Source: Streptomyces sp. B21-083 (lineage in GTDB: Bacteria; Actinomycetota; Actinomycetes; Streptomycetales; Streptomycetaceae). Taken from it: a stretch of 64,000 nt of DNA. Location: NCBI RefSeq assembly GCF_036898825.1, contig NZ_JARUND010000001.1:3720001-3784000 (forward strand), in the 5' to 3' direction. The notes under the pieces were generated by a model, which saw only the letters and a program-made list of their open reading frames with translations, was not told where the DNA came from and searched no databases. This document shows, piece by piece, positions 16,470 to 25,658 of the stretch. The first letter of the stretch is position 1; each line of letters opens with the position of its first letter. The translations under genes were made by a program, and so were the position numbers.

Positions 16470-18176
16470 TCATCCACCGGCGGCGAAGGTGTCGAGGGCG
16501 ACATCGAAATACTCCTTCGCCTCCCGCACCTTGCCGACGGGCGCCGACACCCACACGTCGTACATCCGCCCGCCCTCCTCCCAGCACAGGTCGTACGTGT
16601 GCCGGGGCCCCTCGGCCGCGCTGAAGCCGTCCCAGGTGAACTCCCAGAGTGCGGCGGCATGTCGGGCATGCACGGTCTCGCTGACCCGCCCGTCGCGGTA
16701 ACCCGGGTTCGTGGAGGTCCCGTTGGCGTCCGCCCGCTCCATCACCGCGAGAGGGCCGCCCGGTTGGGGGTCGACGACCTTGATCCCGAGCCGGAAGATC
16801 TCCCCCGGCGACAGATAGAAGACCCGCTCCTTCTGCTCGGTCCGCGTGAACCCGTCCGGAACGGCGAGCGAGAAACCGCGCGGGTCACGTGCCAGACGGT
16901 AGCCGGAGGGGGGGGTCGCGGCAGAAGGGGTGGCCCCGGCCGTCGCACCCACACCGGGCGACACCGTCGACGTACTCGGCAGCGCCCCTGCCTCACCGGG
17001 CGACCTGGTCGACGTACCGGGCGCCGCTCCCGTCCTGCCGGGTGACACCTGCGACGCCCCCGACACCGTCGACGTCGCCGGCGCCGAGCTCCTCGGCGCG
17101 TCGCCCTTGCCGCCGCCCGAGTGCATCAGCAGCGCCGCCGCGGACACCCCCGCCCCGGCCAGCGCCGCGACGAGTACCGCGGCGATGAGCACGGCCCGCC
17201 CCGAGGGCCTCGGTGGCCGGCCCGCCGCACGGGAGGAGGCCTTGCGGAGGGAAACCGTCGGCGTCGACTCCCGGCCGCCGGATTCCTCGCGCCGCTGGGT
17301 CTGCGACCGGCCCGGGGTGTACCCGGCCGACAGCTTCGGTGTCCGCCCGGTCGCGCGGAACACCCGCAGCATCCGCTCCGCCTCGGCCGCGTCGAGGCGG
17401 CGCTCGGGATCGCGTTCCAGGAGGCCCCGTACGACGGGCAGCAGCGGCGCGGCCTGCGCCGGCGGCCGTACCTCGTCGATCACGACGGCGTGCAGGATGC
17501 CGCCCAACGAGTCGCGCCGGAACGGTGATTCGCCGCTCAGCGCCGTGCACAGCAGCGCGCCGAGCGACCACAGGTCGGACTCCGGCCCGGTCCTGACGCC
17601 GGACATCCGCTCGGGCGCGGTGTACTCGGGCGAGCCGACGAAGGAGCCGCTCTCGGTGAGCGTGGTCGCGCCCGCGACCTGGGCGATACCGAAGTCGGTG
17701 AGGACGATCCGGTCGGTTCCGTCCTCAAGGAGGACGTTCGCGGGCTTGACGTCCCGGTGCAGAACACCGGCGGCATGGGCGGTCCCCAGGGCGCCGAGCA
17801 GGGCGATGCCGATCCGGGCGGCCTCGTCTGCGTCGACGGGGCCGCGCCGGGAGATCTGGTCGGCGAGCGAGCTGCCGTCGATCAACTCCATGACGATGTA
17901 CGGGCGTTCGTCGTCCTCGACGACGTCGTGCACGACGATGATGTGCGGGTGGTGCAACTGGGCGACCGCGCGTGCCTCGCGCAGGCTGCGGTCGCGCCGC
18001 AGCCGGGCCTCGTCCGTCGCGAGGGAGGTGTCCTGCGTCAGCTCCTTGACGGCGACCCGCCGTTCGAGCAGCTGGTCGGTCGCCCGCCAGACGACGCCCA
18101 TACCGCCCCGGCCGACCCTCGCCTCCAGGCGGTACCGCCCGGCGATCACTCGGAAGCTCTCCCCCTCGGTCCCCAT
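16470..18176 (-). CDS. transmembrane Ser/Thr protein kinase (paralogue 2)
   Basis: A kinase of 568 residues from the ATG at 18176. The Gly loop is GRGGMGVVW (22-30); Lys44 lies in VAVK, Asp142 in LHRDVKPANVLL, and DFG at 161, with SPEYTAPERMSG as activation segment, so it should be active. A Ser/Thr/Pro linker, a membrane segment (VLIAAVLVAALAGAGVSAAALLM) and an external domain follow. The stalk after the membrane is a repeat of STxSPG-type motifs. The external domain opens with DPRGFSLAVPDGFTR, a pattern shared with paralogues 3-5. The frame is open to 18239, but TGAGG lies just before 18176; ATG 18188 is also possible. Confidence 0.92.
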   Translation of the reverse strand: MGTEGESFRVIAGRYRLEARVGRGGMGVVWRATDQLLERRVAVKELTQDTSLATDEARLRRDRSLREARAVAQLHHPHIIVVHDVVEDDERPYIVMELIDGSSLADQISRRGPVDADEAARIGIALLGALGTAHAAGVLHRDVKPANVLLEDGTDRIVLTDFGIAQVAGATTLTESGSFVGSPEYTAPERMSGVRTGPESDLWSLGALLCTALSGESPFRRDSLGGILHAVVIDEVRPPAQAAPLLPVVRGLLERDPERRLDAAEAERMLRVFRATGRTPKLSAGYTPGRSQTQRREESGGRESTPTVSLRKASSRAAGRPPRPSGRAVLIAAVLVAALAGAGVSAAALLMHSGGGKGDAPRSSAPATSTVSGASQVSPGRTGAAPGTSTRSPGEAGALPSTSTVSPGVGATAGATPSAATPPSGYRLARDPRGFSLAVPDGFTRTEQKERVFYLSPGEIFRLGIKVVDPQPGGPLAVMERADANGTSTNPGYRDGRVSETVHARHAAALWEFTWDGFSAAEGPRHTYDLCWEEGGRMYDVWVSAPVGKVREAKEYFDVALDTFAAGG

Positions 18177-18272
18177 GAGCCTCATCATGCCCCACCGGAG
18201 GACGCGACTCCGGGACGGTGGGCGGCGGATGACCGACAACCGCCGTACCCGGCCCGCAGGGCGGGGGCGCGG

Positions 18273-19907
18273 TCAGCCGGAGTTCGGCCGCCACCCTCGC
18301 AGCACCGTCGTGAACTGCTCACGCGCGGTCACCCAGTCGGCCGCCGGGGCGGACATGTAGATCACGTACTCGGCTCCGTCCCGGCCGAGATACGCCTGCT
18401 CGATGGCCCGCCGCGGTCCTGGGAACTCCGAGTCCTTGGCCAGGGCTGTCCAGGTGAAGTCCCAGAGCGCGCCCTTGCGGTCGCGGTAGATGTTCGACTC
18501 CAGGCTCACCCTGCTGTACTCGCTGAGCCGCTTGAGCTGCAGCTCCAGGTCGAGCTGGTGGAGGTAGGGGTCGTCGAAGTCCGGGTCCTTGTCGATGGCG
18601 ATGCGCAGGAAGTGCTTCCCGCCGTCAGGTGTGTAGTCGATCTGCCCGTTCGTCACCGTCCGCGTCCACCCCTGGGGCAGCGGGAGGCTGAAACCGGCCG
18701 GATCCTCGACCCGCGCCCAGCCCTTCGGCACGTCGGTGGCGGCGGCAGTGGAAGTGGAGGGCGTGGCAGAGGCCTCGCCGGACGCGGCGCCGGACGGAGT
18801 CGCCGCGCCGCCGGAACCCACCTCCTGCGACCGCGAGTTCCACTGGTGCAGCTCGACCGCTCCACCCACTCCGACGAGCACGACCAGCGCGGCCACGAGG
18901 GCGATCGTCCGACCCCGGCGGCTCGGCCGTCCCGGGGCGGCAGGACCGACGACGGTTCCCTGCTGAGCCGTGGTGGAAGCGGCTGCCGCGCCGCCTATGC
19001 GGAAGGTCCCGACCTCCCCTGCCGCCGGCGCCCGCACCGACCGGCTGCGCAGCGTCGGCACGTACTGCTCGGCCGCGCGGGGCCGTCGCCCCTCCGCCGC
19101 CTCCGCGAGCATCTGCTCGGCCTCGGCGGCTCCGGGCCGTACGGCGGGATCCTTGAGAAGCAGGGCCGTGATGACGGGCCCGAGCGGACCGGCGTACCGC
19201 GGCTCGGCGGGCTCGTCCTCGACGACCGCCTGCATGGTGGTCAGCGGGGAGGTCCGGCGGAACGGGGACCGGCCCTCGACGGCCGTGTACAGCGTGGCGC
19301 CGAGCGCCCACAGGTCGGAGGACGGTCCCGGGTCGTCGCCGCGCAGCCGTTCCGGGGCGAGGTAGTCGACCGAGCCGACGATCTCTCCGGTACGGGTGAT
19401 GGTCGTGTCCCCCTCGACCTGGGCTATGCCGAAGTCGGTGAGCAGGACGCGGCCGTCCTGGGAGAGGAGGACGTTGCCGGGCTTGATATCGCGGTGCAGT
19501 ACACCGGCGGCGTGCGCGGCGGTCAGTGCGCGCAGCACCCACAGACCGATCCTGGCGGCCTCACGCGGCTCGACGCGCCCGGCCTCCTTGACCGCGTCGG
19601 CCAGCGAGTTGCCCTCGACGAGTTCCATCACGATCCACGGCCGGCCGTCGTGGTCGAGCACGTCGTGCAGGGTGACGACGGCGGAGTGGTTGATCCGCGC
19701 CGCCGCGCGCGCCTCGGCCCGCGTCCGGGCGAGCAGGACGGCCTGCTCGCTCTCGGACACGTACAGCGCGGCCGTCAACTCCTTGACGGCGACGGCACGG
19801 TGCAGCAGCTCGTCGTGCGCACGCCACACCCGGCCCATGCCACCGCTGCCGATGACGTCGACGAGCCGGTAGCGGCCCGCGAGGAGCTGGCCCTGCATCT
19901 GATTCAC
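18273..19907 (-). CDS. transmembrane Ser/Thr protein kinase (paralogue 3)
   Basis: A kinase of about 544 residues. The Gly loop is GSGGMGRVW, Lys42 lies in VAVK, then LHRDIKPGNVLL, LTDFGIAQVEG and DYLAPERLRG: all catalytic elements are present. An acidic/Gly/Ala linker, a membrane segment (IALVAALVVLVGVGGAVEL), a Ser/Thr/Ala stalk and an external domain follow; the last begins DPAGFSLPLPQGWTR and contains ALWDFTWTALAKDSEF, closely like paralogue 2. The start is uncertain: GTG 19907 has GGGGA three bases away, ATG 19898 has it twelve away, and the frame is open to 19937. The gap to paralogue 2 is about 100 bases. Confidence 0.92.
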   Translation of the reverse strand: MNQMQGQLLAGRYRLVDVIGSGGMGRVWRAHDELLHRAVAVKELTAALYVSESEQAVLLARTRAEARAAARINHSAVVTLHDVLDHDGRPWIVMELVEGNSLADAVKEAGRVEPREAARIGLWVLRALTAAHAAGVLHRDIKPGNVLLSQDGRVLLTDFGIAQVEGDTTITRTGEIVGSVDYLAPERLRGDDPGPSSDLWALGATLYTAVEGRSPFRRTSPLTTMQAVVEDEPAEPRYAGPLGPVITALLLKDPAVRPGAAEAEQMLAEAAEGRRPRAAEQYVPTLRSRSVRAPAAGEVGTFRIGGAAAASTTAQQGTVVGPAAPGRPSRRGRTIALVAALVVLVGVGGAVELHQWNSRSQEVGSGGAATPSGAASGEASATPSTSTAAATDVPKGWARVEDPAGFSLPLPQGWTRTVTNGQIDYTPDGGKHFLRIAIDKDPDFDDPYLHQLDLELQLKRLSEYSRVSLESNIYRDRKGALWDFTWTALAKDSEFPGPRRAIEQAYLGRDGAEYVIYMSAPAADWVTAREQFTTVLRGWRPNSG

Positions 19908-20027
19908 GTTTCCCCGCAATGGTCTTGACAGGGGCAAGACTAAGGAGCGCCCTCGCCGGAGGGAACCGCAGGGGGCCCTACGGAGACAGCACTGTGACGG
20001 TTCTGCCCGCCGGGCACGACCCCACGG

Positions 20028-22940
20028 TCAGCCGGTGGGCTGATAGGTCGCCGCCGCCTGCTCGTACAGCCGGGTCACCTCGTCCCGCTCGGCCTCCGGT
20101 CCGCGCACCTGGACCACGTGGTACCGGCCGTCGACGACTATCGCGAGATTGCGTACGAACACCTCGCTGCCGGAGCTGTTCTGCCAGGTGAACTGCCCCT
20201 CGACCATGGTCCGTCCGCCCACCTCGATGGTCCGCATCCCGCTGGACGTGGCCCAGGTCGAGTCGCGGAACGGCTGCAACTCGTACTCCCGCTCCCGCTG
20301 GTACGCCATCGGATCGGCGCCGGACGTCTTGGTGGTGTCCCGGCCCGGTACGACGATCAGCTGGAACGAGCCGTGCGAGTACACGACTTGGCCGCGCCCG
20401 TTCTTACCGGCCCGGTCCCAGCCGTCGGCCACGGCGACGCGGAAGCCCGCAGGGTCGGTGTGCACGGTGAAACCGGCTGCGGCATCGGGCCCGCCGGCCG
20501 GCGTCGTTTCGGACGAACCCGCCGACGGGGAGGCGCTGTTGCCCTTTCCGCCGCCGGGCGAGGTCTGCTCGGGCCTCGGTTCGCTGCTCGCGTCCGGAGT
20601 GTCGGACGACTGCTCCGGCGCCGCACTGACCTTCCCGGCGGAACCGGTCCGCTCCCCGTCCCGCGCTCCGTCGCTGTTGGCCTTCGGCATGAAGAACAGG
20701 GCGTACGCGATCGCCGCGGCCAGCGCCAGCAGTATCAGCAGGAGCAGGTTGCGGCCCAGTTTGCGGGGCGCCCGCTGCTCCTGCCTGGCCCGCTTGTGCC
20801 GGCCGTGCGGACCGGTGGCGGGCAGGCCGGCCTTACGCCTGCGCACCAGTTCGCCCCGGCGGCGCACGATCGGCAGCCGGCGCGGATCGGTGGGTGGCGC
20901 GGCGACGACGTGCGCGCCCGCCTCCGGCTCGGGCGCCGACCTGACGAGGGAGCGCAGCCAGCCGTTCAACTCCTCGAAGTCGAGCCGCTCGGTGGGGTCC
21001 TGACGCAGCAGCGACTCCACGACGGGCCGCAGGGGCCCGCACTCCTCGGCGAAGGCGGGCGGCTCGGCACACACCAGCTGCACCAGCTCGGCCGTCGACT
21101 CCTCGGGATAGGGCGCATGACCCTGTACGGCCCTGAAGAGCAGCGCGCCGAGCGCCCACAGGTCCGTCGCGGGACCGATGGGCGCGGCCAGCTGCCAGTT
21201 CTCGTGGACGGGCCCGGCCTGCTCGGGCGCCCAGCGCTCGGTCACCGCCCCGACGACAGCCATCCGTGCCTGCCGTGCCCGCTCGGCGGCCAGCGCGGTG
21301 GCGGGCCCACGCCTGGGCGCGTCGGCGACAGCCGTGCCGTCCCAGCGCCCCGAAGGCCCACCGGGGACACGGTCGACCGGCGGACGCTGGTCCTGCGGCT
21401 GGACGTGGGGCTGGTCCTGGAGTTGCTCCTGAGGCGCGGCGTGGGTGAGCGGGCGGTGCTGCTGGTGCGGAATGCTGTCGGCCAACCCGTTCGCCGCGGC
21501 GCCGTTCCCTCCGGCGGGGAGAGCGGTACGCGCCTGTCCGGCAGGTCCGGCGACCCCGCTCGCGGGGAGGGCGACACCGTTCCAGGCAGACGTGTTGCGC
21601 ACGCCGTAGGGGTCGGCGATCTGCCCCGGAGGCGGAGTGGCCGGAGCCCGCTCCACACCGGCGTCGTGCACACCGGTACCCGCGTCACCGGCCGCCTCGA
21701 TCGAAGGCCGGGCGCCGGGCAGCGCCATGCGCCCGCTCTGCTCGGCCTCCTGAACCCGGGCCGCTGCCCGGGCCCCCGCCCGATATGCGGCGATGGCCCC
21801 GGCCCGCGCCGCCCGGATGTCCCCCTCTGTCTCCGACGCCCGCCGCTCGCCGGAGCCTCCGCCGCTCCCCTCGACGCCGGTCCCCGGCATCCCTCCACCC
21901 GCCCGCGCCTCGATGGCGGCACGCCGGGCAGCCTCGGGATCCACACCGGAATCCCCGCCGAACGTCCCCCCGGCAACCCCGTAACCCCCGCCGGAACGTC
22001 CGGGACCTCCGCCCCCACCGCCGGTCAAGCCCTGCGGCCTCGCCACGGCCTGTCCTCCCGCCGACGAAGCCGGTGACTGTCCGTAACCACCGCCTCCGTC
22101 GCTACCGCTCCCCGAGCCCGCACCACCGCCGACGCGCGCCTCGATGGCGGCCCGCCGAGCAGCCTCGGCATCCACGCCGGAATCCCCGGCGAACCTCCCC
22201 CCGGCAACCCCGTAACCCCCGCCGCCTCCACCGGGACGACCCGCACCGCCACCCGTCCCGGAAGCGTCGACCGCCACGCTCGCGTCCCCCGGCGCGCCGG
22301 CCGCCCCAGGCCCGCCCTGGCCGGGTACCGGGTCGTACCCGCACAGCGCCTCTTCCGCCGCCCCGGCCGCCAGCCCCGTGAGCATCACGCGTCCGTCGTC
22401 GCAGACGAGCACCGTGCGCTCGGTGATGTTGCGGTGCACCCAGCCGTGGGCGTGCAGCACCCGCAGGGCCATGAGGACGTCGGCGGCGACCTCGGCCGCG
22501 CGATACGGCGTCAGCGGCTTCTCGGCGAGCAGCGCCTCCAGGGACCTGGCCGGCACCAGTTCACTCACTATCCACAGTGAGCCCCCCTGGGCGAACACGT
22601 CGAAGACCTGGTCGAGCCGTGGGTGATCAGGGATGGACGCGGCGGCCTGCGCGGCCTCCATGGCGCGCAGTACGGTCGGATCGCTGGGTCGGCGGGTGGC
22701 CGCGGACCGCGCGGCAGCGCCTCGCACCCGACGCCCGTCCCGTGCCACGAACCCGTCCGGCAGCCCGTCCGCGTCGAGCACCTCGGCCTCGACGACTTCG
22801 GGCAACGGCACCTGCCTGACCAGGACTTCCTGCCCGCTGTAGGTGTCGAAGGCCCGGGTCTCGCGCTGTTCGAACTCATCGGACGGCGGCAGCGGCAGGC
22901 GGTAGCGGTCTGCGAGTACCCGCCCCGCATATTCCTCCAC
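20028..22940 (-). CDS. transmembrane pseudokinase with a giant activation-segment insertion (paralogue 4)
   Basis: A 970-residue protein with the kinase fold but without its catalytic residues. The Gly loop is replaced by LPLPPSDEF and the VAVK lysine by VLVRQVPL. The HRD motif reads HRN (about 169-171), and the DFG position reads TGL in VMLTGLAAG (about 186-193). About 370 residues (195-565), rich in Gly, Ala, Gln and Pro, then intervene before the activation-segment end ERWAPEQAG and helix F (PATDLWALGALLFRAVQG). The insert holds two copies of a unit GYGVAGG-x-F-x-GDSGVD followed by EAARRAAIEAR. A C-lobe, a basic stretch, a membrane span (LLLLILLALAAAIAYALFFM) and the cluster-type external domain (DPAGFRVAVADGWDR) follow. 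GTG 22940 with GGGAGG is the best start. Confidence 0.9.
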   Translation of the reverse strand: MEEYAGRVLADRYRLPLPPSDEFEQRETRAFDTYSGQEVLVRQVPLPEVVEAEVLDADGLPDGFVARDGRRVRGAAARSAATRRPSDPTVLRAMEAAQAAASIPDHPRLDQVFDVFAQGGSLWIVSELVPARSLEALLAEKPLTPYRAAEVAADVLMALRVLHAHGWVHRNITERTVLVCDDGRVMLTGLAAGAAEEALCGYDPVPGQGGPGAAGAPGDASVAVDASGTGGGAGRPGGGGGGYGVAGGRFAGDSGVDAEAARRAAIEARVGGGAGSGSGSDGGGGYGQSPASSAGGQAVARPQGLTGGGGGGPGRSGGGYGVAGGTFGGDSGVDPEAARRAAIEARAGGGMPGTGVEGSGGGSGERRASETEGDIRAARAGAIAAYRAGARAAARVQEAEQSGRMALPGARPSIEAAGDAGTGVHDAGVERAPATPPPGQIADPYGVRNTSAWNGVALPASGVAGPAGQARTALPAGGNGAAANGLADSIPHQQHRPLTHAAPQEQLQDQPHVQPQDQRPPVDRVPGGPSGRWDGTAVADAPRRGPATALAAERARQARMAVVGAVTERWAPEQAGPVHENWQLAAPIGPATDLWALGALLFRAVQGHAPYPEESTAELVQLVCAEPPAFAEECGPLRPVVESLLRQDPTERLDFEELNGWLRSLVRSAPEPEAGAHVVAAPPTDPRRLPIVRRRGELVRRRKAGLPATGPHGRHKRARQEQRAPRKLGRNLLLLILLALAAAIAYALFFMPKANSDGARDGERTGSAGKVSAAPEQSSDTPDASSEPRPEQTSPGGGKGNSASPSAGSSETTPAGGPDAAAGFTVHTDPAGFRVAVADGWDRAGKNGRGQVVYSHGSFQLIVVPGRDTTKTSGADPMAYQREREYELQPFRDSTWATSSGMRTIEVGGRTMVEGQFTWQNSSGSEVFVRNLAIVVDGRYHVVQVRGPEAERDEVTRLYEQAAATYQPTG

Positions 22941-23092
22941 GATGCCTCCCCCGGCCGTCCGGCTGCTCAATTCCGTTCGCCATACGTCCCGTTCTGCATG
23001 CGTACGGTCCGCAACCACTCACGATACGTGCCGGAGGCAACTCACAAAGAGGGGATTCGAGATCTCACGGCCTCAACTCGGAAGCGCGCGCA

Positions 23093-25279
23093 TCACGATT
23101 TCGGCTCGAACGTCTCCGTGAAGGTCCGCCATGTCTCCTTGCGCAGCTCACTGTCCCAATTCGACGCTTTCGCCGTGAACATGAGCCCATACCCGAGTTG
23201 GCCGTTGACGACGAACCCCCGGTCCACCGACCGGTACTTCGTCCCGCCCTCCGAGTAGGTGAACTCCCAGTCGGCCGTGTTCCAGCCGCGGTAGCTCACC
23301 TTCGCTATTCGGATCCGGTCGTACTGCGAACGCGTCATGTACTGCTCTTGGTTCTTCCAGTCCGCCACGGGATCACTCTTGGGTGTGGTGGTCCACCCCA
23401 CGAGCAGCCTCTGTCCGTCGGGCCCCGCGAAGCGGGCCCCCGCGGCCCCCGTGGACTCGTACTTCCACCCGGCGGGCAGTCCGATGGAGAACCCCTGCCC
23501 GCCCTTGTACGTGGACACTCCCGCGGAGCCGGCGGACTTACCGGACGCACTCGCCGACGCACTGGGTGAGTTCCCCTCGCCCGCTCCCGTGCCTGTCCCG
23601 GTTCCCGTCTCCGTGCCGGTCGGGGTGTCGGCGCTCTGCCCACCGTCCGTACGGGTGCCGTCGTCCTTGTCCTCCTTGGTCGCGGCGGAGTCGGAGGACG
23701 TGGACGTCACCTTGTCCCCGCCGCTCTTCGCCCCGCCGGCGGAACTGTCGGTGGAGCCGTCGCCCCCGAGGACGAGGGCCAGCACCACACCGAGCACGAT
23801 GACGGCGACGACCACCGCGATGAGCACCAGCGTGCGCTTCGGCACCACGTCGGTGAGCGGCGCCCTGGGCACGGACCGCGGCGGCAGATCCGGCGGCGGC
23901 ACCACGGGCCACCCCGAGCTACGCCCCCCGGCACCGGAGTTACCCCCCGGCGCTCCCCTGTCCCGAGCCTGGCCGTCCCGAGCGCCGGGAACGACAGCCC
24001 CCTGCGCGGTACCGCCGGTCCGCTTTCCGGTCTCCGGCGCACCGCCGCTCTTCGCACCCTTGTCCGCCACACCGGCGGAAGCCACACTCCCCGACGCCGC
24101 GCTCGTGGAACCCGCGGTCCCCGAGGCCGCGTCGGCCCCGGCCGCTCCCGCGGACTCGGAGGAACCGGCGGTCCCGGCAGAGCCGGCGGACTTCGTACGG
24201 ACCGCCGCTCCCGCCCCGGCACTCGCCGCGACGGCCGCCTTCTTCACGGACCGGAACGCCCCCCGGAACCGCTCGCCGGCCTCTTCGACCCGCTTGCCCC
24301 CGGAACCCGATTCGGCCGGGCTCCCGCTCTCCGCGCTCTTACCGGCTTCCTTGCCCTTGCCCGGCAGGACCGGCAACGGCACGACCTTCGTGGTGTCCAT
24401 CGGTTCCGGCGCGGCCGGCTTGGGCTCGGGAGCGTGGATCACCCCGTTGAGCATCCTGCGCGCACCGGCGTCGTCGAGCCGCTTGGCGGGATCCTTGTTG
24501 AGCAGCCCGTAGATCACGTCCTTCAGCGGGCCCGCGTTCTTCGGCTCCTCCAGCTGCTCCGTCATCACGGCGGTCAGCGTCGCGATCGCGGACCCCTTGT
24601 CGTACGGCGGCACACCCTCGACCGACGCGTACAGCAGACCGCCGAGCGACCAGAGGTCGGCGGCGGGGCCGGGCTTGTGGCCTCGGGCCCGCTCAGGCGA
24701 GATGTAGGAGGGCGCGCCGACGAGCATGCCGGTCGAGGTGATCGAAGGGTCGCCCTCGACCTGCGCGATACCGAAGTCGGTGAGGACGACCCGGCCGTCC
24801 TCGGACATCAGCACGTTCGACGGTTTCACATCGCGGTGCAGGATGCCCTCGCGGTGCGCGGACCTGAGCACGTCGAGGATCGCGAGGCCGACCTCGGCCG
24901 CGCGCCGCGGCTCCAGCAGCCCGTCCTCACGGATGACCTCGGCGAGCGACTTGCCCTCGACGAGCTCCATCACGATCCACGGCCGGTCGTCCTCCTCGAC
25001 CACGTCGAAGACGGTCACGGCACTGTTGTTGCGGATCCGCGCGATCGCCTTGGCCTCGCGCAGCGTCCGCGTGATCAGCCGCCGCTTCTCGTCCTCGTCG
25101 ATGCTCCCCGGGAACCTCAGCTCCTTGACGGCGACCGTCCGGCCGAGGGTCTCGTCCTCCGCGCGCCAGACGGTGCCCATGCCGCCGCGGCCGAGGACTC
25201 CTCCCAGCCGGTACCGCCCGGCGAGGAGACGCTCACTCCTGTCCTGACGGGATGCTCCCGCCCGCTCCGCCTCCGACAT
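23093..25279 (-). CDS. transmembrane Ser/Thr protein kinase (paralogue 5)
   Basis: A 728-residue kinase. The first 290 residues hold a complete catalytic domain (GRGGMGTVW, TVAVKEL, ILHRDVKPSNVLM, VLTDFGIAQVEG, SYISPERARG). The linker of about 200 residues is Ala/Gly/Ser-rich with AGAAG-type repeats and a basic patch (RFRGAFRSVKKAAVA). A membrane span (TLVLIAVVVAVIVLGVVLALVLG), a Ser/Thr/Gly stalk with TGTETGTGTGTG, and an external domain starting GQGFSIGLPAGWKYE complete it. The ATG at 25279 follows TTGAGGGGACGC, a good Shine-Dalgarno. This is the first gene of the minus-strand kinase series; later members may be read from it or from their own promoters. Confidence 0.93.
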   Translation of the reverse strand: MSEAERAGASRQDRSERLLAGRYRLGGVLGRGGMGTVWRAEDETLGRTVAVKELRFPGSIDEDEKRRLITRTLREAKAIARIRNNSAVTVFDVVEEDDRPWIVMELVEGKSLAEVIREDGLLEPRRAAEVGLAILDVLRSAHREGILHRDVKPSNVLMSEDGRVVLTDFGIAQVEGDPSITSTGMLVGAPSYISPERARGHKPGPAADLWSLGGLLYASVEGVPPYDKGSAIATLTAVMTEQLEEPKNAGPLKDVIYGLLNKDPAKRLDDAGARRMLNGVIHAPEPKPAAPEPMDTTKVVPLPVLPGKGKEAGKSAESGSPAESGSGGKRVEEAGERFRGAFRSVKKAAVAASAGAGAAVRTKSAGSAGTAGSSESAGAAGADAASGTAGSTSAASGSVASAGVADKGAKSGGAPETGKRTGGTAQGAVVPGARDGQARDRGAPGGNSGAGGRSSGWPVVPPPDLPPRSVPRAPLTDVVPKRTLVLIAVVVAVIVLGVVLALVLGGDGSTDSSAGGAKSGGDKVTSTSSDSAATKEDKDDGTRTDGGQSADTPTGTETGTGTGTGAGEGNSPSASASASGKSAGSAGVSTYKGGQGFSIGLPAGWKYESTGAAGARFAGPDGQRLLVGWTTTPKSDPVADWKNQEQYMTRSQYDRIRIAKVSYRGWNTADWEFTYSEGGTKYRSVDRGFVVNGQLGYGLMFTAKASNWDSELRKETWRTFTETFEPKS

Positions 25280-25658
25280 GCGTCCCCTCAAGCAACCCGC
25301 CCTGACAGAGCCTCCATTGTCCCTCACCCGACAACCGGCCGATGCCCCGGGTGCCCCTCGGGACGGACGGCGGCCCGTGGGAAGGAAGGCCGCGTGGCGC
25401 AACCGATCCCCCGCCTCACCTGCTGTCACTGCCATCCCCCCCTCCCTGACGAACCCCGTCGCGAGCGCGGGCCCCGGTCCCGAACCGGCCCCGCTCGCCG
25501 CCGACTTCTGCCCCCGCACCCCGTAGAACGGACGGGTGCCGGGCAAAGGTCCCAGCTCACGACACTCGTTCGAGTGACGGTCAGGAGTTCGAGGAGGGTG
25601 GCCGGGAAGCCGCCGGAAGTCCGAAACCAGCGGTTCGAGACCGGAAGTTGCGAAGGCG
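25280..25658. other. intergenic interval upstream of kinase 5
   Basis: About 380 bases between the start of kinase paralogue 5 and the end of glpD, both on the minus strand. No coding frame was found convincing and no strong hairpin stands out. It is long enough to hold a separate promoter for the kinase series. Confidence 0.6.

Noticed and set aside
11944..25279. PASTA-type PknB cell-wall kinase
   Set aside because: None of the five external domains has PASTA repeats, and no FtsI/RodA/FHA genes are adjacent.
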